Shown here in pieces: positions 12,426-24,399 of a stretch of DNA of 64,000 nt (position 1 is its first letter; each line of letters opens with the position of its first letter). The DNA is from Agroathelia rolfsii (lineage: Eukaryota > Basidiomycota > Agaricomycetes > Amylocorticiales > Amylocorticiaceae), in the NCBI GenBank assembly GCA_018343915.1, contig JABRWF010000008.1, forward strand, positions 3,100,001 through 3,164,000, in the 5' to 3' direction. Made by a program: the position numbers and the translations under genes. The notes under the pieces are model-generated. The model ran no database searches and was not told the origin of the DNA. It saw only the letters and a list, made by a program, of their open reading frames with translations.

Positions 12426-13280
12426 TCATGCATTCCATACAGACTGGACTCCAGTACATTCGCTCTCCCAAGTTTCATATATGGATCCCCTGGCGTGTGT
12501 CCATCGTAAACGGCTATCTTCTTTGCGAATTGTAGGAAGGACGCGCATACACTCTGAGTGAAACAAGGCACAACAACTATCTGTATCCCGGAATACAAAA
12601 ACCAAACGTTGTAGATTGGGTCTGATCGAGAGTAAGGTGCGCACGTCATTTACGTTCAGCATGCTCTGTGCTGTTGATGTAAGTGCAATATGCGTTAAAG
12701 CTGGAAAGTATTCCAGATCGCGCACAAGATTCTGCCCAACGGCCTCGAGATGCAAGTGCGTAATCGCCGAAGCAAAGGGGAGGGAGAACGGATCACAGCG
12801 TTTCCTCCCCGGGCTCAGATTATAGAGTGGATCGAAAGTGTTTTTATCACATTCGCGTAGGTACAGATGAAGACCTGGCTTGAAGCGGGGCTGATCTGCA
12901 CTATGGGTACGAACGCAAATTTCTTCGCGATGATTCCATTCCCATGACGCGGCAGGCATAGAGAGGTGGGTGAGTTCAGGAAAAAGGACGCAGAGGTCGG
13001 TTATCCTGGGGGCATTGTAGGGAGCATAGTCGCCCCAGGCCGCTCGTACGAGAAGAGAAGCGGGAATGCAAAATGGTTTGCCAAGGAAAGGCTCGAGTCC
13101 GAGGAAACGGTGCAACGTCTTGGATGACATCTTAATAATGCGGAATATATGAGGCAGGGCAATTTTGCGCGTCCAAGATGAGACAAGGCTCAGAGACTGC
13201 CGCGTCTTAGATGAAGATTCAGATGCCATGTCGAATATCTTGATGAGGAGCTCAATCGGTAGTGTTTTCGAGCCGGACAT
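12426..13280 (-). CDS. F-box-like domain protein, intact copy
   Basis: A single-exon 284-aa protein. Residues about 7-50 (LPIELLIKIFDMAS, SLSLVSSWTRKIALPHIF) resemble the short F-box-like segment at the start of many basidiomycete proteins, which often recruit targets to SCF ubiquitin ligases. The rest has Leu-rich segments (ITDLCVLFPELTHLSMP, VGQNLVRDLEYFPALTHI) in the style of degenerate leucine-rich repeats. No membrane segment or catalytic motif is visible. Such genes are typically numerous and fast-evolving in Agaricomycetes; a broken paralog lies 1.6 kb away. Function and target are unknown. Confidence 0.75.
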   Translation of the reverse strand: MSGSKTLPIELLIKIFDMASESSSKTRQSLSLVSSWTRKIALPHIFRIIKMSSKTLHRFLGLEPFLGKPFCIPASLLVRAAWGDYAPYNAPRITDLCVLFPELTHLSMPAASWEWNHREEICVRTHSADQPRFKPGLHLYLRECDKNTFDPLYNLSPGRKRCDPFSLPFASAITHLHLEAVGQNLVRDLEYFPALTHIALTSTAQSMLNVNDVRTLLSIRPNLQRLVFVFRDTDSCCALFHSECMRVLPTIRKEDSRLRWTHARGSIYETWESECTGVQSVWNA

Positions 13281-14418
13281 CTGGGATGGCAGAAACGGTA
13301 GAAGTACAAAGTAAAAGTTGCAAGATCCTTAAGCAATTTATGGTAGATTCTTTTTTCAGTTCCTTAGAGAGTCGTAACAGTTTGGCATTGGTTTCAAAAC
13401 CATCGCACCTCTTATATCTGCTATTTGTCGGAGTACCAATGGTGAAATGAAGAAAAACGGCTTGGGCAGGATATCAATGGCCTCACCGACACCCATATTG
13501 ACGCAATCGTGATATCTTTGATCTTGATGATTATTAGTATTGCGTCTTCGTAGATAACATCAATCCTTCTTTAAAAGGACATTGACTCCAAAGGTTGTTA
13601 TTCCCTATTAGTAAGCTCATGCCATAGATGGCGGTGACCCTAAGAGGCCAGAGTGATGAGAGTATAATGCGAGGATCCGGAGTGAATTTTACAATAATAA
13701 TAAAAAATAGGGCTGGTAATAGGAATATCTGAGGATTGTAAAAATGCATACCGAGTGCAGGAAATATAAGTCTGAATGGTATTTGATATCACTACATATT
13801 ATTGATTAATAAGCTTCAGTTGAAATTTTTATTCAGGTAATATCTAGAAGGCTTGAGTGGTACATTGAAACCAGAATCAGAGACAAATGACGCCATTCGC
13901 AGGTCAAACCAGCAATACCCCTACGACTCGGAGTCGTAATTAGAACGCACCTCGGAGGAGTAGTGCCCGACTGGCCGGCAATTCAGATATAAGAACTGCT
14001 CTAACCAAAAACATGCACGTGGTAGTTGTGCGAGTTAGCAGCATGATTGGCGCCATAAAACAATCACTTTCAAGTTACAGGGTTGTCACGGTGGAGCTGC
14101 AGTCAAGTCGCTGATTCTACCAGTGCATGAGCATGAGCTTGAGCTCGATCGCAAGTAGAATCATTCTTGGCGGACTAAAAATTGCATGTGGAAAAGTAGC
14201 AAGAAACAACTTCAAGATACTAGTAGTCTCGCGGGCGGCGCTGCGAATGTCGGAGTCTGTGGTTTATGCATACGATACAGTCCTAACTAGGACCCAACCC
14301 GCAAAGCACGAGCCTTTGTTCAATTAACAGGTATGTTGCGAATCTAAAATACACTGCAAGTAAAAGTACACGAGAAAGAAAGTACAAAAGCGAGTTCCAG
14401 ACCCATATAATGATAATC
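13281..14418. other. Intergenic, no gene seen
   Basis: No open frame with domain or splice support. A 17-bp near-palindrome (TACGACTC-G-GAGTCGTA) occurs at 13922-13938. Its role is unknown. Confidence 0.6.
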
Positions 14419-17072
14419 TCAATACTCCTCAACATCCGAAAGCGAAGCATATTCCGAAACGGACTGGGCGTCCTCGTACTCCTCTACCACCGCTCTCATT
14501 GCATAGCGCATGATAGGAGTAATAGGCACTAGTCGGGGACCCACAACAGGATCTCGCTCCTCCTCGTCCTGCAGGTCTATAGGCGAGTCCTGATCCAGCG
14601 GCAGCCCCTGAGCGGGATCGCCATTCATATGATACTGCTCAGCAGTAGCTTGAGCAATGACATCAACTTCGTTATCCGGGATGGGGCTCATGTGCCCATC
14701 CTCTGAACCTGCTCCCTGTAAAGTGGGGCCGCTCAAGAAGTCATGTTCATTCTGATGAGGTCCAACTCGACGGCCTCCACCATGTCGGGTGGGCGGCCTG
14801 TACTCGGGTCTAACCGCGTCGGTCCAGCGTAGGTCGAGCACGCGCCCCTTCACCATACCATCCACGGCATGTACGCCCATCTCGCGGCAGAGCACGAAAT
14901 ATGGTATAGATTGTACACCTGGCTGTGACAGGCGCGACATGACGCGTAATAATTCCATAGCGGAGAAATCCACGCCGGGCGCGTTCATTGCATCCTGTTC
15001 GTCTTGCCTGATGTTTTGAGCCATGCTTGCAGATCCTCCAGGCCCATGTGGGTGAGATATAGGGGAGTATATCCGGAAGCTGGCTGCGCCTAGGCGCGGA
15101 TGGAGTGAACCGACACCGTTGGCGCTGGCACGGTCGGTGGCATCGTCGTCATCGATGGCTGTACCGCTTGATTGTGATTGGGAAGAGTAAATGAGGTGAA
15201 GATTGAGCAAAGCGTGTGCCTGGAGGAAATGCGAGCTCTCTTTGACTATAATTTTATAGCATCAGAATTATGCTAATGCAACATGACATAATTGAGAAAC
15301 ATACTGGTTAAATGGCCCCCGGAGTTGACTTGAAATATAAGTGTCAGATAAGTCATATTTATTTTTGGATAATGCGGATCTTACTGTAGTCCGTTATGTA
15401 ATCACTCCAGTGAGCCAGTTTTCCACCAAAAGCAGAGTACAATACTTCAAAATCAAGGTTATGACGTAGGTCTTCCGGTACTGAGGGCAGTATTCGCTCA
15501 TAGAAGTAAGCACGGGTTTCCGATTTAGAGCAATCTCCAATAGTGATGATCTGTGGACGTAAAACATCAGCACTAGGCTCTGACAGGTGTAATCAGCAAC
15601 ATTTTCACGTACCTTGCAATGCTGCATGACATTTAATTGACGAAGCCAAGTCTATGCACGTTTGTCAGCATAAATTAATGAAAAAGGATCGGAAATGGCA
15701 GCTCACCTGGTAAAATGGATCGCTGGTGGCATGAATGACATGGCATAGTCGATCTTGCTTGGTCAGGACAAGCATGGAATCGAGAAGGCATTTCATCGTC
15801 TCCGTCGACTTAATCAGGGCAGGTCTTTCTTCTCATCAGTCCTCTGGCGCTAAGAGGGATGAAATCAGAAAATGAATTCTCACAACTTATGAGCCTCGTC
15901 AAAGAAAAACACCGGGATTTTCTTTTGTGGAAGGTTTCGTTTCTCCTCTGTTTTCTCGCTATTGACCATAGTGGCCTGACTAGACTTGTCCTTGCTGTGA
16001 TTGCCATGACGGAAGACCCATCTCCGTTTTGAGCGGGACGAGCTGCTGTCCAAAGAGTCCTTGCGTTCGAGTGCTTTTTGATCGTCAGTGGATTTTCTCG
16101 TATCCAATTTAGGTTGGAATTCCCAGTATTTGAGGAGAGAACTTTGGAACATTTCCATAAGTCGTGCAATGTCGCTTGTTTTGACTTTGGCGCTTGGTAT
16201 TGGGGCTCCTCCTTCTGATAGTCCGAGACGCCTCTCAACACTCATGCGGTCGTGCTATAGCGATGTCGTCATCAGAATAAATTTACACAAAAATGAGTAG
16301 GACCAGACATACCTTGAAGGCCCAAGCTTCTTTCTTAAACTCCTCGTAGCCTTCCAGGGTAGTCGAGATAGTCTCAAAATATAGCTCCATCTGCACGCTG
16401 AGACTTGCATACAAACTTTCCAGATCAGCAAATCCTGCTATACGCAGATCAAAATGCATCACGTGGAACTTGTCGCGAGATAGCACTTCACGCAAAAGGG
16501 CCGTCTGTGTATGGAAGCCTGATATTGAGACATTGCGTATATTCATGGTAAACATAGTGTGCTTTACCTTGCCCACCGAGCTTGCGCCGAAAAGAACTGT
16601 AAAAGAAGGATCTCCCTCGAGTGCGCGTTCGATGGCTGCCACTTCTGCACGTCGCGCAAAGAATCCGGGGAGTCTGGAGAATGTGTGCTTGGGTCGTATT
16701 TGAGCACGTTCTCGGTTCTCTTCGATTTCCCGTCTTGCTTCCTCGAGTAGACGTTTTGACTCGGTCAGAGACCGGACGGTCTCAGCAGGCTAAAGATGGA
16801 GACAAGGCTTGATTTAGAAATTTTTCTCAGGTTGTGCAAAGGAATCGACATGCGTTGGTAATGACGCCAATGATTTCACCCATACCAAAGAAATTACGTT
16901 TTTGCACATCTGCTGGCAGGGTGAGGTGCTTCTTGCGTGGTATGTTGGAGCGAAAGAGCCATTGGACGGAATCAAGCCGACTACGTTTATGCTGAGCAGA
17001 ACATTGTATGTATGAGCGCCGTACTTCAGACGAGACTGGTCTGCGAATAGGTACAGGCCGTGGAGTTGCCAT
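14419..17072 (-). CDS. P-loop ATPase (AAA/STAND-like), possibly mitochondrial
   Basis: Nine exons encode 725 aa: 17072-16854, 16789-16568, 16504-16313, 16254-15884, 15824-15707, 15651-15613, 15550-15385, 15328-15305 and 15245-14419. The N-terminus is rich in Arg and Ser without acidic residues up to about residue 16, and QKRNFFGMG follows, which would fit import into mitochondria (inference). A Walker A motif GASSVGKT spans the exon 2/3 junction. A Walker B motif VFFFDEAH lies in exon 4. HVIHATSDPFYQ follows and may be a sensor-like segment. The last exon adds a disordered, acidic C-terminal region ending in SDVEEY. Intron 1 (16853-16790) is read as GC-AG because no GT donor keeps the frame. 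No specific partner is recognised; archaeal-ATPase-like families are the closest in style. Confidence 0.82.
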
Positions 17073-18167
17073 GTGCAGACGTGGATGGTTGAGAAATGAA
17101 AAGATGTGAAGATAGGTTGGATGTTGGACGCAGAGGAAGATGAGGTGTAGATGAAGGGGTGAGTTGGTCAGTGACAGAACATGGTGCACACAAGTACGTA
17201 CAGATAACATCGTGATATATACATGTTGTTTGCGAGGCGATGCCCTTGTGATGGAGAGATATACAGGGCGCATTTGGAGTCACTAACAAGAACACGTTGT
17301 TCTCGCGCGTCTCCCGCCTGGCCCCGGCCAGCCTTGCGAACCGGAGTCACGGCTGATCCGAGGCATGCAGAATGGCTTAGGCGGCCGGGAGGCACAAGGA
17401 ATGTGGTTGGCCTCAGCCTCGTCGTTGTGCTCACCTGCATGCTATGTGCACAGGGCTGTTGTAGTCGTGGTCGACGTCGAGTGCATTGTTCACTGGTAGG
17501 CAAGCGGCGGGTTGATTGAACGGCAAATGACGTCAGTTACCGCCCCGGAAGCAAAAACTCAGGCAGGCTCGTAATTTATAGATCCTTCCATCTTTGGAAT
17601 TTGCTTATTTTTCGCTCGGACGAACCCAACACATTGCAGGCCTAAGTTGGCAGAGGTTATTTGCGTTTGGGTCGTATAAGAGATACTTCCAAGGGCATCA
17701 AAATTACCATAACATTTCAAAGTGGTACGGGTACTAGTAGCCTGTGTGATGCAGCGTCCACTGGCAGAATGACCAAGTCAGCAGTGCAGATAAGCCAGTA
17801 TATAGTCTAAGTATATGCCAGTCCGGTGAGCCCCCTGCCCAGGATGCATATTGCCATGATGCCTCGTGCCTTTGTCTCTCTCATCCCGTGAGGGTTTAGA
17901 ATGAGGCTTGACCATCATTAGATCGAGGGGGATCATCCAAGACCCAGCTCGCCAGTGCAAACATGAGATGATCCGGAGTCTGATAAGGCCCAATGGTCCA
18001 GTGGCTGTGCTATGCCGCCCTGTTAGTCACGTGAATTTCCGCCAATTTCCGTCTTTGGACAACGCGCTCTGCGTGATCACGCTCACTCAGGCAGCTGCTC
18101 TCGCGTCGTCTAACTGACTATTAGCACACTATTGTTCATTCTCAGCGTGAAAACACTTATCTAGCTC
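17073..18167. promoter_or_regulatory. Divergent intergenic region (1.1 kb) between the ATPase and the SIM-containing protein
   Basis: Two start codons face away from each other. A TCACGTGA palindrome (E-box core CACGTG at 18028-18033) lies 135 bp before the right-hand start. Short open frames on both strands show no domain or splice support. No RNA gene was recognised. Confidence 0.5.
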
Positions 18168-20542
18168 ATGGATCCTCAGGAAGAAGAGATTATTGCTGAT
18201 AGCGAGGACGAGGGACATGGCGGTATGAAAGCATTGGAGCGCGTAGGCAATGCCGAGTCACCCGCCTCCTCCGCCCTGCTTGCCGCCATCGGCTCCGGTC
18301 ATGCTGACTCCCTCGCGACTCCCCATATCAACTCTGTCGTATACCTTCAGCACTCTCGTCCAGGCGCGTGCGTCTATAAAGTTTGCATTCAGCGACAAAG
18401 ATTCTAAATGCGTTAACCCTTACTCAGACTCTGCTCTATCCAACCAATCATCAATCGCAATGTCTAGTACTACTATGACGGTACATTACGATGCCAGTGT
18501 GGCAAATAAATGGGATTCTGTTCCCCTCCCGCCTATCGCTGTGCTTCCTCAGCGCAGCTCGCTCAGTCCTCTTTCTGATCCACCCTCACCAATTACCAAG
18601 GTGGCGCTGCCATCAGCTCACGCCTCTGACCATTCATCATCTGCGACCAATCCGTCTTCCAAGCCGCGACCAAAGCCTAGGCCCATAAAGACTATGACCA
18701 TTACTCACAGCGATGATGAAGCGCATGCTGCCGTGGACAGCGTGATGGTGGATCCATCCCACGCCATCCCTACGAATAACGATCTATTCTCACTTTCCCT
18801 TGCCGAACGTGCAAAGTTGCGTTCTCGTAAGGCAAAATCCAACACATCTGATATGTCGTACAATGAAGAAGCTCCTCTACCACCCGGCACGGAGACAACG
18901 AATGGTGGAAGCTCGAAGCGTAAACGAGATGTGGAGAAAGCGGCCACGCTTGAAATTATCGACCTTTCTTCGGACGATGAAGACGAGCTAAGTCTTCGAC
19001 CGTCGGCCAAGAGACAAAAGTCGCCAACACAACGGGATGCAGCAGTAGGCGCGATCATTGCCCAGAAGTCCACAGAGCTTGTATCTGCATTTCCATCCAG
19101 CCCACTGCCGCCGTCAGATCTACCTCTTCCCACGTCGACGGCGACAACGACGGACGTTCACTTCCAGCATATGCCACCAGAGCCCATATTTGCTCCACTG
19201 CCCCTCCTTAGCCCACCAAGGAACCGCAGTCGCGATTCGTCCGTGACAGCGACTGAAACCGTACCCATGCAAATAGTTGAGGTGGTTATGCCCTCTCTGC
19301 CTTATGAACAATCGGGGAAAACAAGTAACTCCAAAAAGGAGAAAAAGCCAAAACCACCACCGAAATCCAAGTCTAAGAAGGGCGCCAAGAAAGACGTGCT
19401 AGAAGATGGTGGTGGTGATGTTGACTACAACAATACAGCTCCAAAGAGCAATCGTGCGAAAAGCAAAGGCAAAAAGAAAGCTGCTGCACATGAAATGGAG
19501 CTCAAAAGCAATGAGGTTGTTGCAAACTCCGATGAAGAGGGCGATTTTTTAGACATTAGAAAGTCAACTTCTGGCGTCTCGGGTGACGGTTCAGCTCATG
19601 GAGCCTCTGCGGGCCAAGCGACTGGATCGGGAAGTACAGCTGAGGGAGAGGATAGTTCGACTTTGTCCAAGAGGAAAGGCGGCAAAACAGCCAAGTCCAT
19701 GGGTAAAAAGGCCGCAGCGAATCCACCACAAGTTGATGACGAAAATAGTGTATCCCCTTCCTCAGATAACCCAACCTCAGCCACTGGCAAGACGGCGCGG
19801 AACAGGAAAGTTATATTTTCGGACGACGAAGATGAACTTACAGCAGCTCCACCAGACAACCTGTCACAAAAGCCCGAGTCTCGTCCTCCCACAAAAGCAA
19901 AACAGCCTAAGAAAGGAGGGAAGCTCAAACACGGTCATATCCCTCCAGATGACGACGAGGATTATAATCTGGCAAAACAAATATCATCAAATAACTCACG
20001 TGTATGCCAAACTCTCTCATTTCTTTGTACACTATTCTCTAATTTCTCTATAGAGTGCGTCACCGATTGTCAATGCAAGACGAAGCTCTTCACCAGCACC
20101 GGGGCCAGCTTCCCCTCCCGCTCGCAAAACCGCTTCTGCACTCACTCCGCAAATTCCTTCGAGATCATATTCTATATCTGCTAAGCAACGCTCGACGCCC
20201 ATGTCGGAACTTCTCAAACGCGTCAACTCCATGCCCTCTTCGCCCTTCACGCAAGGCGCTTCTAAATCTTCAAAAACCCCTTCCACCATCTACTCTCCAC
20301 TCCTAAAAAACTCCCGTTCGGCCCTGTCGCGCATTGCGCCGTTGCATCCCAATCGACGGACCCCGCCACCCCCGCCACCACGTATACCACCACCTCCAAA
20401 AAGCAAGAAGCAGATCGCGCTGGAGGAGAAGTGGATGGAGGAGCTTGAAGAGAGCGTCGAAGGATGGTCCTGTCTTCCTGAAGATGAGAAGACGGCACTG
20501 TGGAAGGCAAAATTTGCTAAGGAAATGGGTTATGACGATTAA
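18168..20542 (+). CDS. Disordered nuclear protein with a putative SUMO-interacting motif
   Basis: An acidic start (MDPQEEEIIADSEDEGHG) leads into a long Ser/Pro/Lys-rich frame (about 18428-20001), then an intron (20002-20053) and the last exon (20054-20542). The exon 1 to exon 2 junction is not resolved. The strongest acceptor is TTACTCAG ending at 18427; donors of matching phase are GTATGA near 18222 and GTCATG near 18297. The segment EIIDLSSDDEDEL (near 18953) is a textbook SUMO-interacting motif: a hydrophobic core followed by acidic serines. Several Lys/Arg clusters could act as nuclear localisation signals. The C-terminus (RTPPPPPPRIPPPPKSKKQ, then a helical segment ending KFAKEMGYDD) looks conserved in style. 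No enzymatic domain is seen, so I infer a chromatin or DNA-repair scaffold only tentatively. Confidence 0.75.
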
Positions 20543-20821
20543 TATCCGCCCCCCCCCCCCCACTAAAGTTTTTTTTTTCATCACGGGTCATTCTGTCTTC
20601 ATTATTTCTTGCTTTTCTTGTACTATCATCTGTGATACAGACTGGAGCGGGCGTTTTTGCACCTTTTGCACCTTTACCTTGCCCTACAGCTGGCCCTATG
20701 GACAGAACTAGTAATAACCATATAGAATATCCATTTGTACTTCTAATACTGACACGCATTGCAAACATGAATACTTTAGACCAAATATTGAACCAGAACA
20801 TATGTTTCGAGGTCCGTGCGC

Positions 20822-22084
20822 TCAGGCAGCATCTACAGCTTTTTCGTCAACAGGCTCGGTATCTCCTACTACCTGGGGTTCGGAAGATGTGGCGGCGGCA
20901 ACTGCATCTGGCAATGGCAAGGCACTAGCTTTCCAGCCTCCTCTCCAGGCGGCTACAGCGGCAATGAAACCAAGCGTACTAATCAACAGCTGGAGATGAA
21001 TGTCAGCACAAAGGAAATGATAGTAAGAATTGAAGCGATAGAACCCAAGACGCACCTCGTTTCCGACTAGGCCATTTGGCAATGACCTAACACAGGAGCC
21101 ATGTCAGTTACACATAATCCCGACGAAAAAAAAGACAAACCAGTGAAGTGCCAAGGGCAAGTTGCTGAGATTGAGCACTACCTCATTGTACAGTGCATCC
21201 CATTTCTTGCCGAGCTCTGCCTGTTCAGCGGCAGCTGCGGGTCCGATGTCCTTTGCCTTCTTCAATGTACGCTCCCGTTTCAAGAGAAGATGTCTGTCTT
21301 CAGCGAGATGAAGTAACTGAAGTGCAACATAGAGCGCCCAGCAGCGGCAGCTCCAGGTGACAGCCCTGCCGGGATTAATCTTAATTCTGTATTTGGGATT
21401 GGAAGAGAACAGGGACAGGGGCGATGGTATGGATTGAGGGATGATGCCTTGTGTGTTTAGATAGTAGATATGCTCGAGAGGATAGTAGGCAAGCATCGAC
21501 CAGCCCTGGATGCGTTCGATGGTCAACAGGTTGCGAGTGGGAGGCGGGTTACGCTCCAACGATATGAGCCATCTAATGATAGGAAGGATGCCTGTTAATC
21601 AACGAGTCAGTTGTGTGTCCTTGGTCAGTATTGCGACGTGAATCGAGAAGCATACCCCAGATTCTGAAGAAGGTACGGGAGTCGCTGGCAATCTTCTCAA
21701 GTTTGGCCCATCTTTCAGCCGCATGGCTGATGGGCTCCTTTCGGAGCCCGTAGCGTTGCTGAAGACGTGCTCTAGCATGTAAGAAGGGTATAAGGAGCTT
21801 AATGGTATATTGAATCAACTGGGGGTCATCGTTATCCCGCGTTAGAACATGTATATCCAAACACTGTCTCGCGTATTATTCATACCTGGAAGAGTTTGCT
21901 GACAAGGGTTATGGGCATTTATCACTCTTGACAAGACAATACGGACGACTTACTCGCTACCACTCCAAGTACTCAGATATCTCACGAGGTGGTCCAACGT
22001 CTCAGAAGGCCTGACGTTGGCAAAGGCACCTAGAGTCAAATCGTTCAAGCGAGCGAGTGTCAGAGGCTTGGATTGGGATGACAT
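20822..22084 (-). CDS. PEX11C: Peroxisomal membrane biogenesis protein, PEX11C-like
   Basis: PEX11 proteins bend and divide the peroxisomal membrane. Six exons encode 318 aa: 22084-21954, 21898-21886 (13 nt), 21818-21656, 21591-21141, 21086-21056 and 20989-20822. The N-terminus reads LDHLVRYLSTWSGSDKLFQ and LIQYTIKLLIPFL, the amphipathic and DKLxxLxQY-like region of the family. The 13-nt exon supplies DKLFQ. The central part has FFRIWGILPIIRW. The C-terminal part reads LALHWSLPNGLVGNE and LISTLGFIAAVAAW, the conserved final helix. Splicing restores every family element, so the gene appears functional. The protein ends in a short acidic tail. It converges on the gene at 18168-20542. A CACGTG lies upstream at 22213-22218. 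Confidence 0.9.
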
Positions 22085-22852
22085 GATGTTCCTGGACAAG
22101 TTAGCTGGAGTTGGTAGTAGGGGGCCTTAAAGGCGTGTTTAATATTGCCGTACGAGACTGGTGAAGTGACGAGTCGTAACTCGTCCGGGTATGACGAGCT
22201 TTGATACCGATACACGTGATAAATTATTGTATTTTATCTTCGCTGTGGATAGTACATGTAACATGGAACGCAGCCATCTTTGCTTTCATTCCAATTTCAA
22301 AGTTGTTCCAGGAGCAAAAAATAGTCGACATCTTCCAGGATCTCAAATATGAAATGAATAATTGCATGCATAAGATTATGTGCCATCTTTGGACTCTAAC
22401 CCTGAACCTGCCCTAAAGTACTTGCCATAAAACCAATTTTCTTCCGGTACATGCTTTCCCTTGAACAATTTTACGAGGACACAAAAGTTCGGGCTCGGTT
22501 TAAGCTCTTCCGCCTCCTTGTCCGCGTTCCCGTCCTCAAAAGTAAACCCAGGCGTTTTAGACGCTGTAGCTTCGATCAGTTATTCTCTTTTCGTTTTGAT
22601 CATCCTTCGAGAAATCTTTGGAGGCGCCGCTTCGGCTGGCGCTCATGATCAAGTGCGGAAGGCTGGAAGGAAAGAGGATAGCTTGGGTTGGAGCTGTACA
22701 TAACAACAATTTAATAATTTTCCATATCTCATTTGCGATCATTTTGCTGAACTGTTAGTCCGTTCCTCAAGTGTGATTTCGTTTGTTTTATTTTATTTTC
22801 CACGGCCATTGTATCTATACAGCACTATTGATCATAAGCATCCATTTTGTTT

Positions 22853-22889
22853 CAAGCCCCCTATAGCAGATTCTGCTATAGGGGCTTGA
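22853..22889. repeat. Short hairpin, arms of about 18 bp
   Basis: CAAGCCCCCTATAGCAGA faces TCTGCTATAGGGGCTTG with a single-base length difference and almost no loop. It overlaps the left end of the terminal-inverted-repeat element that follows. Confidence 0.8.
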
Positions 22890-24256
22890 GGAAATTTGAC
22901 TATGGCGGAATCAACTTCCCCCAAAATAGGCAAAATCTCGACGCGACGCGTCGTCGACTCAGACTTGCATTGAGGACTGCGTTGCCAATGCTCTCTGTTA
23001 GACCGTCGCTCCTCGACAACCCTTAGCCTGCACTCATTCTACTTATTTATCAGTCTGTTGCTAGAAATCATCGTATCCTATGGGCTTGTAATACCTACTC
23101 TTAATGTGAATATCGTGAATCTCGAGTGCTCAACAATAATACTAGATGAGATATCAAACGCCTACGACATTCAACAGCAGATGAAATTCGCATGCCTCGC
23201 AAAAAAGAACAGGTTTTGAGCCTTATGCTGGCAACTCGGTGCCGCCCAATCTCTCCCCTCAATGCACTTTAGATGAATCAAGTAAGTGACTGATTGCGCT
23301 TAAGGCTGCTTTACATTGATTAGGCGTCTCGTTTTCGTCGATGGAATGTTACTGCAACGGCTTTGAACTCGCAAACACTGGCTAATGATGATAAATAATG
23401 GAAAGTGCATCCCCTAAGAGCTATCTCATTGAAATAGCATTTGAAAATATATCACCCCATTAGAAGATTTCACAAAAGGAGTTTAGTGTTATTATCACTT
23501 CTCCTGAAGATGTCCTCGCTGAAAAGCACCTTAAGTTGTATATCACCAAGAAGAACTTTGCATCAAGATATATTGTCATTATCGATAAAGCGTACTGTAT
23601 CTCTAGTTGTGGTGCCCATTTTCGTTAAGAATAGGGAAAGCTAGGCCGCCTTCGAGCTCTCTTGCCACCTAAAACTCCGTTTCTTGCTGTATCCACAACC
23701 ATGCCTCCTCTGATACTACGTGACATAGGATCCTCACTCAAGTACGATCAAAACCAAACACTTATTCATAAAGAAAACCTTTGCCCGGATCTTGTGTGAA
23801 AAGTTCATCGAATGCAGTCTGTAAGCGCCGGTTATGAAGAAATAGCATCATGTTCTTTCTGTCCCAGAAACACCCAATTCCCTACGTTTTCCATTACAGC
23901 GAACTCTTATCTGTGTTGATTGAATCCCTGGCTCAGCGACTAGTATCTGACTGCACACATAATATAGGTAGATTATCGCCTTCAAAGTTAAAAATTCACT
24001 TATAGGTGATGAACAGCACACTGTCGAAGATATGGGGATATCAGAAATTTGAAATATGCGTGTTTTAGTAAAATTGAGGCTGAATGGTGATGCATGCAAG
24101 TAACAAGTAGGAGAAGAAAAATCAGATTATGACTAGTCTACGTTATAACAGGACGTGATCCCTGACGCGACTCGCGACGATATGTCAACGAAAATCTGCC
24201 AAGTCCCACGATTTGGGAACTTTCGGCTCTCCCATCGTCAAATTTCCTCGAGCCCC
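22879..24256. mobile_element. Candidate non-autonomous DNA element with imperfect terminal inverted repeats
   Basis: The left end starts AGGGGCTTGAGGAAATTTGA (22879 on). The right end, read on the minus strand from about 24256, starts AGGGGCTCGAGGAAATTTGA. Similarity continues more weakly for about 70-90 bp (AGGCAAAATCTCG against TGGCAGATTTTCG, then CG-rich stretches on both). The 1.4-kb interior has no transposase-like frame. Target-site duplication is unclear (TA or TTA on the flanks). Family not assigned. Confidence 0.6.
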
Positions 24257-24262
24257 TTAACG

Positions 24263-24399
24263 CACTTTCCGGAAAATCACAATACGAACAAGCAATAGAA
24301 AAAGCCGGCCCGGACGGATCACCTTAGCCACCATTCATTCAAACTTCGACTACTCTCTCAACCGCAGCGTCAGCTGCAGCTATGATTTTCCGGAAAGTG
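24263..24399. repeat. Exact 17-bp inverted repeat pair, 137 bp overall
   Basis: CACTTTCCGGAAAATCA at 24263-24279 is the exact reverse complement of 24383-24399. The unit abuts the right end of the element at 22879-24256 and may be a small insertion or part of the same composite. Confidence 0.7.

Noticed and set aside
22461..22703. Small membrane protein with the helix SISYSLFVLIILREIFG
   Set aside because: No ATG start, no upstream exon with a matching splice phase, no family recognised.
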